From: Maribacter litopenaei
GTDB lineage: Bacteria; Bacteroidota; Bacteroidia; Flavobacteriales; Flavobacteriaceae
Length of the DNA: 64,000 nucleotides
Reading direction: 5' to 3'
Assembly (NCBI RefSeq): GCF_025244665.1
Contig: NZ_CP104205.1
Coordinates: 1,361,001-1,425,000, forward strand
The notes beneath the pieces were generated by a model, which saw only the letters and a program-made list of their open reading frames with translations, ran no database searches and had not been told where the DNA came from. Shown here piece by piece: positions 1-8,816 of this stretch. Position 1 is the first letter of the stretch. The number at the start of each line of letters is the position of its first letter. The translations under genes were made by a program, and so were the position numbers.

Positions 1-651
1 TAACAATTTGCAACCTACCTACCGTTACCAAGTTTATATATTCTTCGTCGAAGAAATGATCCTTAGGTTCAATTGCATCAATTCGTTCCAAATCAATGGG
101 GTTATAGATTACCCGTGTTTTTTCGTCGTTTACGTTAAAGTTTTGAACCAAGTCAATTGCACTGGCCCTGGCATTGCTTACAACTAGGTCTGCTTTGGGA
201 TATAATTTTTTTACCGAGATAGGTGTTGATTTTACTTTGCATGTCACCATAACCATATTGTAGGCTGGGATAATTCCGTTCACTCACCATAAGTTTATAG
301 GGGTGATTTGTAAACCACCTTGCCATAATGTTTACATAACAAGGTCTCGGTAAGAAGGCTGAACGAATGTGTAATGCTTTCCCTCTTTAACAGTTTGGCA
401 TATTTCCATGCCAACCAAGGAAGTTTTAGAAATTTGAATATTCCTGGCTCATCTCCCCTCGATTTTTCTATGAAATGAACGGGTATGTCTTGGGGTATGT
501 CATAGTCAAAGGTATCGTTCATTAATACCAATACTACCTCATGACCTTTGTTTTTCAAATAAGGGAGTAAGTAGGACATTACCCGCTCCGCGCCTCCACC
601 AGCCATGGAGTACATGAAAATTGCAATTTTTGGTATACCTATATTCTTCAT
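1..651 (-). CDS. Glycosyltransferase family 4, 3' end beyond window, two frameshifts
   Basis: This is the N-terminal half of a GT-B fold glycosyltransferase, probably transferring a sugar in exopolysaccharide assembly at the inner membrane. The start at 651 gives KIAIFMYSMAGGGAERV, the usual GGAERV donor-fold opening of GT4 enzymes. The frame breaks at 345-350 (TCTCGG) and 214-219 (CCGAGA). Changing each to TCTGG/CCAGA restores a continuous protein (..LLTRPCYVNIM.., ..INTYLVKKLYPKADLVV..) running off the window at base 1 with IYNPID and VTVGRL motifs. It lies 9 bp after another GT4 gene and is the last visible member of the leftward run. The breaks look like sequence errors, so I call it an intact partial gene. 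Confidence 0.75.
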
Positions 652-660
652 TTCTACTGA

Positions 661-1734
661 CTAGTTTGCGATTTCCAAGAAAAAATCCTCGTATTTTTTT
701 AAAATTATGGATTTGTCGAATTTTTTATAAACAGATTCTGAAACCGATTTTGGATTTAGTTTCGGCAAATGATTTAGGCGGTATAAAAATTCCTCTCCGT
801 CCTTTACCATAAAACCATTAATTCCATTTTCAACAATTTCTTTAGTGCCTCCAGGAACATCAAATGCAATTACAGGGGTTCCGACAGCACAACTTTCCAA
901 AAGGGCATTTGGGAATCCTTCGGATAAAGAACCTTGTAGGAAGTAATCACTTTTCCTTAAGTAAATCGCCACGTCTTTCGTAAATGGGATATATTGAATT
1001 TTGTTTGACAGCCCTAGTATCTCAATCTTATCAAGCAAATCATTTTTTAACGATCCATCACCTATAATTGTATAATTAAAAGGATAATCAATATTTGTCA
1101 ACATCTGCAAAATTCTAGCATGCCCTTTAACGGTAACTAATCTTCCTACAGTAATGAACTTTAGGTGTTTGGAATCACTTGGAATAGAATCATGATATTG
1201 GAAATTATCTGTGATAGGATTATTAATGATCTTCAATTTGTTTTTGTTTAGATTATACAATTGAACACAATCTTCAACCATATCCTTAGATTGGCAAATG
1301 ACATAACCTAATTTTTTTAACGCAAACTTTAAAAGAAATGAAAACCAATCAAAACTGGTTTCCCCTCCAATCTCTTTATAAATTTTTGTAATAGAAGTCT
1401 GTCTACCAACAAACACAACCTTTGGGAATAAAAAGGAAATAAAACCTAATAATAAATTAACATGGGATAGAGTGCCAAAGACAATGTCCGGTTTTCTTTT
1501 TTTTATCAGCGAAATCAGTTTAGGAATAGACTTAGAAACTCTGTTACAATTTAAATATTGAATATTCGTGCCTGTAGTTTCATACCCATTATCCAACTCT
1601 TTTCCTATGACAATTAGTTCGCTTTCAAATTTAGAATTATTCAGATTTTTGGATAAAAAAATTAAAACACGTTCTGCTCCACCAAAACTAAGCATTGGTA
1701 TAATGAAAAGTACTTTTATTTTCGAATGGTTCAA
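661..1734 (-). CDS. Glycosyltransferase family 4
   Basis: Intact 357-residue GT-B glycosyltransferase. The N-terminal Rossmann fold opens with KVLFIIPMLSFGGAERV. A linker motif IINNPI lies near residue 170, and the C-terminal donor-binding domain has FITVGRLVTVKGH, then SEGFPNALLESCAVGTPVIA and GGTKEIV, the E-x7-E type nucleotide-sugar site of GT4. It sits between another GT4 gene and a Wzy-like polymerase on the same strand, so it should add one sugar of the lipid-linked repeat unit on the cytoplasmic side. Donor and acceptor cannot be read from sequence. Length is normal for the family. Confidence 0.88.
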   Translation of the reverse strand: MNHSKIKVLFIIPMLSFGGAERVLIFLSKNLNNSKFESELIVIGKELDNGYETTGTNIQYLNCNRVSKSIPKLISLIKKRKPDIVFGTLSHVNLLLGFISFLFPKVVFVGRQTSITKIYKEIGGETSFDWFSFLLKFALKKLGYVICQSKDMVEDCVQLYNLNKNKLKIINNPITDNFQYHDSIPSDSKHLKFITVGRLVTVKGHARILQMLTNIDYPFNYTIIGDGSLKNDLLDKIEILGLSNKIQYIPFTKDVAIYLRKSDYFLQGSLSEGFPNALLESCAVGTPVIAFDVPGGTKEIVENGINGFMVKDGEEFLYRLNHLPKLNPKSVSESVYKKFDKSIILKKYEDFFLEIAN

Positions 1735-1795
1735 AGTGTTGTTATTTTATATTCTGAATTTAACGGTATGTGGGTTTCAGAATTTTAAAGAAAAT

Positions 1796-2937
1796 TTAAG
1801 CTAATTGGCTTTCGCTAAAAATGTATTTCTCGTTATTAAACTCTCTTATTCTTAAGTATACGAATACGGATAAGGCAATACTTTGATAATTCGCAAAAAA
1901 GGTATGGCTCGCCATAAGGTTCAATAATACCACTATTAGTATGTAAAGTAAATAGGGTTCTTTTTTAAAGTAAACTATACTATACCTAAAGAGATATCCA
2001 TAAGTGCCAATAAAAATCAAAAATGGGATTAATCCGCTTTCGCCCAAAATCATCAAATAGGTATTATGGACTCCTGGGAGTTTTGTTGTCATTACTTGAA
2101 AAGATTTATAGCCTTGCCCAGTCAATGGATTTTTAAAAATCAAGTCGTAATAAATGGCCCAGGTTGTACTTCTACCTTCGTTACCTATAGATTTAGCTTT
2201 CACTTGTCCTTCTCCAAATAGTGCCGTCAACGCTTTAAATCTATCCGGTGCAAATATTCTGCTATCGGTAAATGAAATTATAATAACAAAAGCAACACCT
2301 CCAATCAGGGGGACAAGTAAATTTTTACGGCTCTTAAATATTGCCGTAAAATTTATTAAAACCCAAATTATTATAAATGTTCTAGAAAGTGTTAACATAC
2401 CCGCCAAGGTAAAAATTCCTTGCCCTGTCAATCGAAGTATATTATTTTTAATAGAATAGGAAATTGCCATGCCCAAAAGACAGACGATACCTGCAAGGTT
2501 CGGATTCAAAAAAATCCGCTAAACCTGCCCAAAACTAGCCCATGCATCGCATTTGCATAAGGAAATACAAACGCATTGAGAATAACGCTCAAAGCTCCAA
2601 CAAGTAAAATGTAAAAGAGTTCCTTGTAATTTGTTCCGGCCATGACCTCAATTATGCAGACCACAACTATGGTAAATCTTAAGAATTCCTTTAAAAAAAA
2701 TATTTCGTCACCTTCATAGTTTAACCCACTAATTAAAAAATACAATAATGATGAAATAATGAATGGTATGGTTGGTTTATGACGTTCTTTGGCTAAAACA
2801 AAAAAGGCCAATAAAGAAAGTGAAGTTAAATAACTCGCTGCGGATGAAATTGTAGAACTTGAATAAACCAATAAAAAAGCCGGCATATTACATAATGCCA
2901 AAAAAAGAATTAAATATTTTAGAAGTTGAAAAGCCAA
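1796..2937 (-). CDS. O-antigen/capsule polymerase-like membrane protein (Wzy/ligase type), one frameshift
   Basis: About 380 residues of polytopic membrane protein with ten or so hydrophobic segments, typical of Wzy polymerases and O-antigen ligases. The frame breaks in the A7 run at 2508-2514. Adding one base joins RFSGFF to LNPNLAGIV, the conserved 'RFxGxxxNPN' region at the head of the Wzy_C-type domain. The following loop holds the GEGQVKAKSIGNEGRSTTWA and TGQGYKSF stretches, and VHNTYLMILGESG matches the periplasmic H-N-x-x-L motif of the family. Placed in a glycan locus with a flippase, it most likely polymerises repeat units in the periplasm. Polymerase versus ligase cannot be settled from sequence alone. 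Confidence 0.78.
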
Positions 2938-2948
2938 TTTTTGAAAGT

Positions 2949-3889
2949 TTACAAGGAGCTTAGTTGCACCATTTTACCTAGGTTATAATCCCATTCTTCT
3001 CGGTTCAATAGGTCTATTTCCACTATCATGATGAAACGTAATTTCCCCGAAATACAGTTGTCCATCTACATCGTACCAATCGACACGAACATAATCAAAG
3101 GGTTTTGATAATATATTGGATAATTCGACCATTTTGACCAATTCCTTTGGAGGGGGTATGTCAAAATCCGCCGGATCAGTTTGTTTTTCTCCTAATCGGC
3201 GATCCATTTGAACGGGCATCTTGTCCAATCTGTATAATACCAATTTCTGTAATGGCTCGCAGTACCTCTTCCAATATCTACCTGAATCATATGGGCTTTT
3301 CCATTAAAACAATGCACCTTGTAATCCATTGGTATGGTTCCTTTAGAGGTTATCAATAATTTTTCGACAATAACTCGGGAACAATATTTTTATATTGCCA
3401 CTCTTTGTTTGAGTGGTAGTAATTCTTCTTAAGTCTTTTTTTAAAATTATTTCTAAGTTCAGCGTAATCTAAGGTATCCTTATCATGAACAAAAACGCCG
3501 CCACTGCTATCGTGATTGGCTTTGATAATACAGGGAATGTCCGGTATGTTCTCAGGAATGAGTTCATCCGGGTTGGTAGTCTGAAAATACAATGGAACAA
3601 GATAATCTTCACCTATGCGCTCCTCAACATATTTTCTAACCTCATATTTGTCGGCACATTGGGTCTGTATGGGCCTTCTGTCATATAACTTTAACCAATT
3701 AATTTTTTCATTAAGTGTTTGAGGGTTTTTAAGATTCAATGACTTTTGGCGACTCTTCCAAAAGTTATATTTGATTACCCATTTATCTCGCCACAATCTG
3801 TTTTTACTTTGGTGAAATAAGTAAATTAAAAAACTGCCGAATAGGGTATTGTGATATATCCAAAAAAAGATCTTTTTCATTTTTTTCAA
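2949..3889 (-). CDS. TupA-like ATP-grasp protein, three frameshifts
   Basis: ATP-grasp ligase-like protein of the TupA family (named for teichuronopeptide synthesis), expected to couple ATP hydrolysis to amide bond formation on a glycan. The N-terminal part has NPQTLNEKINWLK and CADKYEVRKYV. The nucleotide site follows with IPCIIKANHDSSGG, and the C-terminal metal/ATP part is FDYVRVDWYDVDGQLYFGE and FHHDSGNRPI. Frames break at 3373-3379, 3195-3200 and 2998-3003. Restoring CCAGA at each gives a continuous ~313-residue protein ending ..WDYNLGKMVQLSSL, which aligns throughout with the intact relative at 7814-8770. Neighbours are the polymerase and flippase genes. The substrate is unknown. Confidence 0.78.
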
Positions 3890-3923
3890 AAGTAATATTA
3901 ATACATACGTTGTTTATGTAAAA

Positions 3924-5294
3924 TTATTGCACGCTTGTTTTAATATTTTCCCCTAGTCTTTTCAAATACAAATACATGATTAAACTTTTGATAACCGTGA
4001 CTATAGTAGTGCAAATGGCTATTCCAAAAACACCATAAAATTTCATAAGAATGTAGTCCAATATAATATTCAAAATTAAAGCTATTAATGCTATATACGC
4101 CATAATACTGTTCTTATTTATACTGGTGGCAAAATTGACCATAATCATACCTGAAATTTTAAAGGGAATGTAAGCTAAAAATATTTTTTGAATGGTAGAC
4201 ACAATGTGCGTGTCTTCTGCTGTAAACTCATTTCTCTGAAATAGTAAAGCCACAACAAAATCAGACAATAGAATACCTAATATGGTTATAATGGTTAAAC
4301 CTAAAAAAAGCCATTTTAGATTTTTAAAAAGATTTTCAAAGGCCAATTTTCTATTATTAATCACCGTTTTGGAAAAATAAGGCAGCAGTACGGTAGAAAA
4401 AGCCACTAGTAAAAGGCTACTGGTGAAAGCAGGGATTTTAAGCCCGTAATTGAGTGCCGCAATGGATCCCACGAGTAATTGTGCGGCAAAGAACTGATCA
4501 ACAACGGAGTTCATTGCTGTTAAAAATCCCGACGATATTTTTGCAGGAATTTGTTTAAATGCAATTTTGATATTTTTATTTTTTAAATCGACCTTTCCGA
4601 GTATTATTAATTTTTTTTTGGAAGCAATCGTAATCAAATATAAAACACTAAAAAATGCACCTATCGTGGTGCCCCATGCCAATAAAGTATTCGATTTATA
4701 ATCATTAAAAAAATATATACCTAGCACAATACAAATTGGTGTAAAAATACCGGAAAATGAACTTAAACGGTATTCATCATTAACATTTAAAAGAGCACCT
4801 GTTACAGAAGACATACCCCACAGGAAAATGGCAGGTAAAAGGATATATAGTTGCTCCTTTACCATGTAATAAAATTCCAAGGATTTGTTAGGGTATAAAA
4901 TTTCGAGAAATGTATCTGTCGATATAAATGCAATGAAGACAAAAAAAACGCTTACCACCGTAGTGACAACTAAACTGGTAGCCTGAAAAGCCCCAATATT
5001 TCCTTTTTGGTTTAATTCAATTATGTAATTAGGAATAAAAACACTTTTAAAAGATCCTAAAAAAACAGTGTTAATTACGCCAGGAATCAATAATGCTACA
5101 AAAAAGGTATCTAATTCTAAAGATAGCCCGTAAAAGGAGGCCACTATGGATTCCTTAAAAAAACCAAGAATACTGGTAACAAGAGTTACGCCGCTTACCA
5201 AAAAAAAATTTTGTAAAACTTTTTTGGACACGAGTATCTTTATTTTTTTTCGGAAATAATTTAAAATTGATTTTATTTTTAATCTCATAAACAT
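3924..5294 (-). CDS. MurJ/MviN-like lipid-linked glycan flippase
   Basis: Intact 456-residue polytopic membrane protein of the MOP superfamily, MurJ branch: 'TSILGFFKESIVASFYG' near the N terminus, 'GALLNVNDEYRLSSFSGIF' in the middle and 'ALLFQRNEFTAEDT' near residue 350 are the MurJ-type segments. Within this locus its probable job is flipping the lipid-linked repeat unit to the periplasm (the Wzx role) rather than lipid II. That is inference from context. The first two ATG codons are two residues apart, and I use the outer one. An AT-rich divergent region lies upstream, with a CAAAATTA (minus-strand TAATTTTG) box at 5388-5395 as a promoter candidate. Confidence 0.85.
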   Translation of the reverse strand: MFMRLKIKSILNYFRKKIKILVSKKVLQNFFLVSGVTLVTSILGFFKESIVASFYGLSLELDTFFVALLIPGVINTVFLGSFKSVFIPNYIIELNQKGNIGAFQATSLVVTTVVSVFFVFIAFISTDTFLEILYPNKSLEFYYMVKEQLYILLPAIFLWGMSSVTGALLNVNDEYRLSSFSGIFTPICIVLGIYFFNDYKSNTLLAWGTTIGAFFSVLYLITIASKKKLIILGKVDLKNKNIKIAFKQIPAKISSGFLTAMNSVVDQFFAAQLLVGSIAALNYGLKIPAFTSSLLLVAFSTVLLPYFSKTVINNRKLAFENLFKNLKWLFLGLTIITILGILLSDFVVALLFQRNEFTAEDTHIVSTIQKIFLAYIPFKISGMIMVNFATSINKNSIMAYIALIALILNIILDYILMKFYGVFGIAICTTIVTVIKSLIMYLYLKRLGENIKTSVQ

Positions 5295-5614
5295 CTATTC
5301 GTACAAAGTTGGATTAATCATTCTGCGTCCTTTGTAATGATTAGTTAAAAAAGTTTTAACCCATCTCACACCTATTTGTTGTTCTTACAAAATTAAGCTT
5401 ACTTCAAGAGGAATCGTATAATCTGAGGAGTCTTTTTGTGAATGGCAAATGGTATTAAAGTTGTAAAACCTAACCTATAATGCTTTCAAAATTAGTTGTT
5501 AAATAGTTCAATGATATTTATAAAAGATGAAAGTAATTAAAAGTTAGATTAAAGTGTAAATTTGGTTTTTCAAAGCTATATTTACTTTTAGTTTAATAGA
5601 GAATATAAAATCAA
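5295..5614. promoter_or_regulatory. Divergent intergenic region, candidate promoters
   Basis: A 320-base AT-rich stretch without a convincing gene separates the leftward flippase from the rightward ATP-grasp gene. A minus-strand TAATTTTG box (5388-5395) and a plus-strand TAAATTTG box (5557-5564) fit the Bacteroidota TAnnTTTG -7 consensus. Neither has a clean TTTG at the -33 distance, so they are tentative. I see no repeat, RNA gene or hairpin with a T-run here. Confidence 0.35.
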
Positions 5615-6689
5615 ATGAAATATCTTTTAAGCCTAAGAGATTTTGCGGAAAACTATCTAAAGAATCCTTTTGCTAATTATTTATATAGTCGAATACTATA
5701 TAAAAAAATTGACCTACTTAATAAAGAAAAGAATTCTCCACATTTAGAGCAGGAACAAATTAAAAGAATTAGAGAAGTTTACAATGGATACGGAAAAAAA
5801 AGAATATCTACTTCATGGCACAGATTTTACTTCGCTTGTAATGGTGAATTTTCACCATATTACATACCGAAACTCTTTTTTATACGGAAATTGAACCTCA
5901 ACTAAATAACAAAACCTATAAAAAAGTACTTTCGGACAAAAATCTATTGGAATATCTTTTTAATGAGGTAAAACAACCAAAGACCATACTTAAAAATATT
6001 GGTGGACTATTTCAAGCAGATAATAAGTTAATTAGTATAAATCAGGCAATAAAACTTTGTGAATCTTCCAATGAAATAGTTATAAAGCCATCTTTGGATT
6101 CAGGTGGTGGAAAAAATGTTCGAGTTTATAATGTAGAAGATTTATTAGGTAGCGGTGAAAGTTCCTTTATTGAATTATTTAAATTATATAAAAAAGACTT
6201 CATAATTCAAGAACGGGTTAATCAGAATGAATTAATGGCTGCACTAAATCCTTCGTCTTTGAACACATTTAGAGTCATGAGTTTTATTAACAATGATAGA
6301 GTCAATATATTGTCTTCAATTATTCGAATGGGCCGAAAAGGAGCATTTACTGATAATTCATCCAGTGGAGGTATTTCTTGTGGAGTTAATTATGATGGGA
6401 CTTTAACTGCAATGGGTTTTACATCTAATGGAAAACCCTATTATGAAACAGATAGTGGACTTGAATTTAAAGAAGTAAAACTACCTTTTATGGATAAGGT
6501 AAAAGAATCAGTTACTTTACTTCATCAGAAAGTCCCTTATTTTAGATTAGTATCTTGGGATTTGGCTATTGATGATAATGCTAATGTAATTCGGTTGAAA
6601 TTAATGTATGGGGCCAAGATATTAATTTCCATCAATGGAACAATGGGCCGGTCATAGCAAGGTTGCTAAATTTTTGTTACGATAAATAG
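5615..6689 (+). CDS. Sugar-transfer associated ATP-grasp protein, two frameshifts
   Basis: ATP-grasp protein of the kind Pfam calls 'sugar-transfer associated' (ATPgrasp_ST). The ATP site region IVIKPSLDSGGGKNVRV and the segment LNTFRVMSFIN are clear, and the metal-binding end reads WDLAIDD followed, after frame repair, by VILVEINVWGQDINFHQ. Breaks lie at 5867-5870 (CCGA) and 6590-6594 (TTCGG). Replacing them by CCAGA and TCTGG joins YIPETLFYTEIEPQ and extends the protein to the TAG at 6687-6689, about 359 residues. It is the only rightward gene in this part of the locus and is convergent with a GT4 gene. It probably ligates an amino-acid-like or acid group during glycan synthesis; the true substrate is unknown. 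Confidence 0.72.
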
Positions 6690-6705
6690 CTTAAAGTTTG
6701 TTATG

Positions 6706-7806
6706 CTATTTTAGCACATTTTCAATCAGTCTCTCCCATTGGACTACTACATTTTTGGTTTCTAAATGCATTACAGCAGTTGGGGCATTTTTTGAAAATT
6801 GAAGTATTAAATCATCATCCGTAATCAACTTATTAAGCTTTTCTTCAAATTCGCTTTGGTTGTTAACGCTTGTCAAAAATCCATTTGTACCATTTATAAT
6901 TATTTCAGAAGGTCCTGTAGGGCAATCTGTAGAAATACAGGCCATACCCATGTACATTGCTTCAATTAAAGCATTTGGAAAGCCCTCAAATAAAGAAGGA
7001 AAAGCAAAAATTTTTGCTTTTTTATAAAATGGAATTACATTCTTTTGTAAGCCCAATAATTCTATTTTTTCACTCATTTTGAGGTCAACAATTAATTCTT
7101 TGTAAAACAATTCCATTGGATCAGTACCGATAAGCTGTAACTTCCAATTTTTTGGATTGATATTAGCAAAAGAACGTATAAGCATTTCTTGGCCCTTTTG
7201 AGAAGTTAATCTACCTACATTAAGTATAATATTTTCTTTTTTTTGCTTTTTACTTGAGTTCTTTTCATCAGAAAAAGTATTAAAAATAGGGTTTGGTAAA
7301 ATGATAATTTTTTTATTAGGCATCCATTTCGTAAAAAATTTCTTTATCGGTTCAGTCTGTACGATTAAATAGTTGCTCAACGGATAAATAATTCTCTTGA
7401 GTATTTTCCAAACCTTATTTGTCTGTGCTTTTGATGGATCAATACGTTCACTAATAATTGTTGGTAATCCCAACCTTTTGCCAACCAAAACAGTTAAAAT
7501 ATTTGAGTTGGTCATGAAACCAATGATAACATCTATTTTGTTTTTCTTTATGAGCTTTAGTATTTTGCGATAAAGGAAATAATTGTTTCTTATAGCCTGC
7601 CAGGCATTAACGCTGCTCAAATTGCTGTCACAACAAAATTCTAAGTTAACTCTAGCATCTATAACATAAAAAGGCCTTTTTTTGGAATAAGTAATTATTG
7701 TCAAATTGTGCTTTTCAATCAATTCGTTACAAAGAGCACTTACAACTCTTTCTGCTCCACCGGCTTGTAAAGAAGGTATTACAAAGGCAATGTTTGATTT
7801 CTTCAA
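6706..7806 (-). CDS. Glycosyltransferase family 4
   Basis: Intact 366-residue GT-B enzyme. The opening IAFVIPSLQAGGAERVVSAL, the linker IILPNPI, NVGRLTSQKGQEMLI at the start of the C-terminal domain and FPSLFEGFPNALIEAMYMGM with PTGPSEII are the donor-binding signatures of GT4. It starts 7 bp after the stop of the TupA-like gene at 7814 on the same strand, so the two are probably co-transcribed. It should add a sugar to the lipid-linked repeat unit; specificity is not visible. Confidence 0.88.
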   Translation of the reverse strand: MKKSNIAFVIPSLQAGGAERVVSALCNELIEKHNLTIITYSKKRPFYVIDARVNLEFCCDSNLSSVNAWQAIRNNYFLYRKILKLIKKNKIDVIIGFMTNSNILTVLVGKRLGLPTIISERIDPSKAQTNKVWKILKRIIYPLSNYLIVQTEPIKKFFTKWMPNKKIIILPNPIFNTFSDEKNSSKKQKKENIILNVGRLTSQKGQEMLIRSFANINPKNWKLQLIGTDPMELFYKELIVDLKMSEKIELLGLQKNVIPFYKKAKIFAFPSLFEGFPNALIEAMYMGMACISTDCPTGPSEIIINGTNGFLTSVNNQSEFEEKLNKLITDDDLILQFSKNAPTAVMHLETKNVVVQWERLIENVLK

Positions 7807-7813
7807 AGAAATA

Positions 7814-8770
7814 TTATTTTAATTTTGGCAATTCAAGTTCTTTCCCTAGAAGAGTGTCCCATTTAGATGGTAAAATGGGCCTATTTCCACCATTATGGTG
7901 TAAGGTTAATTCCCCAAAATACAATTGATTTTTATAGATATACCAATCGGCTCTTAAATAGGGAAAGCTGGCAGTAAGCTTTTCGGACAATTCACACATT
8001 TCATCTAAAAGATCTGGCCTTTCGATATCCTCTTCATTTGGATCGGTAAATTTCCCATCACCTAAAATTGACGACCATCTATAGGGTTCACGTTGCCATT
8101 GACGGTTGTACCAGTTTCTAAAATGCTTTCCTGTATTTCTACCCATATCTACGTTAATCATCCTAACCTTACCGTTAAAACAATGAACTTTATAGTCTGC
8201 GGGTAGTGAACCTTCATTATCCGTTAATAGTTTTTCAACAATAATTCGCGGTGAAATATTCCTATATTGACGCTCACGACCATCCCAATAGAAGTTTTGA
8301 GACATGCGCGCTCGCAGTATATTTTGAATAGTTATCCAATTATGATTGTCATATTTATTATAGATAATAATTCCTCCAGAACTGTCATGATTTGTTTTAA
8401 TAATACATGGGATATCTGGTAAATTTTCCGGTACAATTTCTTTGTAATTTTCTGTTGCGAAAAATAAAGGTATAAGGTATTTATCACCTATTTTCTCTGA
8501 AATATAATTGCGTACTTCATACTTGTCCGCAAATTGAGTGAAGGATGAATCCCAAAAGTTAAGTTTTAACCAATTAATTTTCTCATTGAGAGTAACCGGA
8601 TTTTTTAGATCTGGAATATAACCAAATGACTTTTTGAATTTTTGTAGTGTAAACGCCTCTCTTGAAAGATACTTTTTGTGAAGTATATATTGGTAGATAC
8701 GTGCAAATGGTTTTATGATATAAAATCCTAAACTGGATTTTTGATAGAGTGATTTGAAAAGATTTTTCAC
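7814..8770 (-). CDS. TupA-like ATP-grasp protein
   Basis: Intact 318-residue member of the TupA-like ATP-grasp family and the best reference for the broken relative at 2949-3889. Visible motifs are NPVTLNEKINWLK, ADKYEVRNYI, IPCIIKTNHDSSGG (ATP-binding lysine region), DYKVHCFNGKVRMINVDMGR, FPYLRADWYIYKNQLYFGE and LTLHHNGGNRPI. The family is found in glycan loci and is thought to attach amino acids or similar groups to carboxylated sugars. It is followed by a GT4 gene 7 bp away and preceded by the lyase-like lipoprotein gene. Four copies of TCTGG/CCAGA are uncorrupted in this gene, unlike most other genes here. Confidence 0.85.
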   Translation of the reverse strand: MKNLFKSLYQKSSLGFYIIKPFARIYQYILHKKYLSREAFTLQKFKKSFGYIPDLKNPVTLNEKINWLKLNFWDSSFTQFADKYEVRNYISEKIGDKYLIPLFFATENYKEIVPENLPDIPCIIKTNHDSSGGIIIYNKYDNHNWITIQNILRARMSQNFYWDGRERQYRNISPRIIVEKLLTDNEGSLPADYKVHCFNGKVRMINVDMGRNTGKHFRNWYNRQWQREPYRWSSILGDGKFTDPNEEDIERPDLLDEMCELSEKLTASFPYLRADWYIYKNQLYFGELTLHHNGGNRPILPSKWDTLLGKELELPKLK

Positions 8771-8816
8771 ATTTTTTTTTAAAACACGATAAATATATAG
8801 CTAAAAAAAAAAATAA

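Noticed and set aside
2508-2514. Break in the Wzy-like gene explained by CCAGA
   Set aside because: Restoring CCAGA in the nearby CCGAAC leaves a stop codon in frame. One missing base in the A7 run restores the conserved FFLNPN instead.
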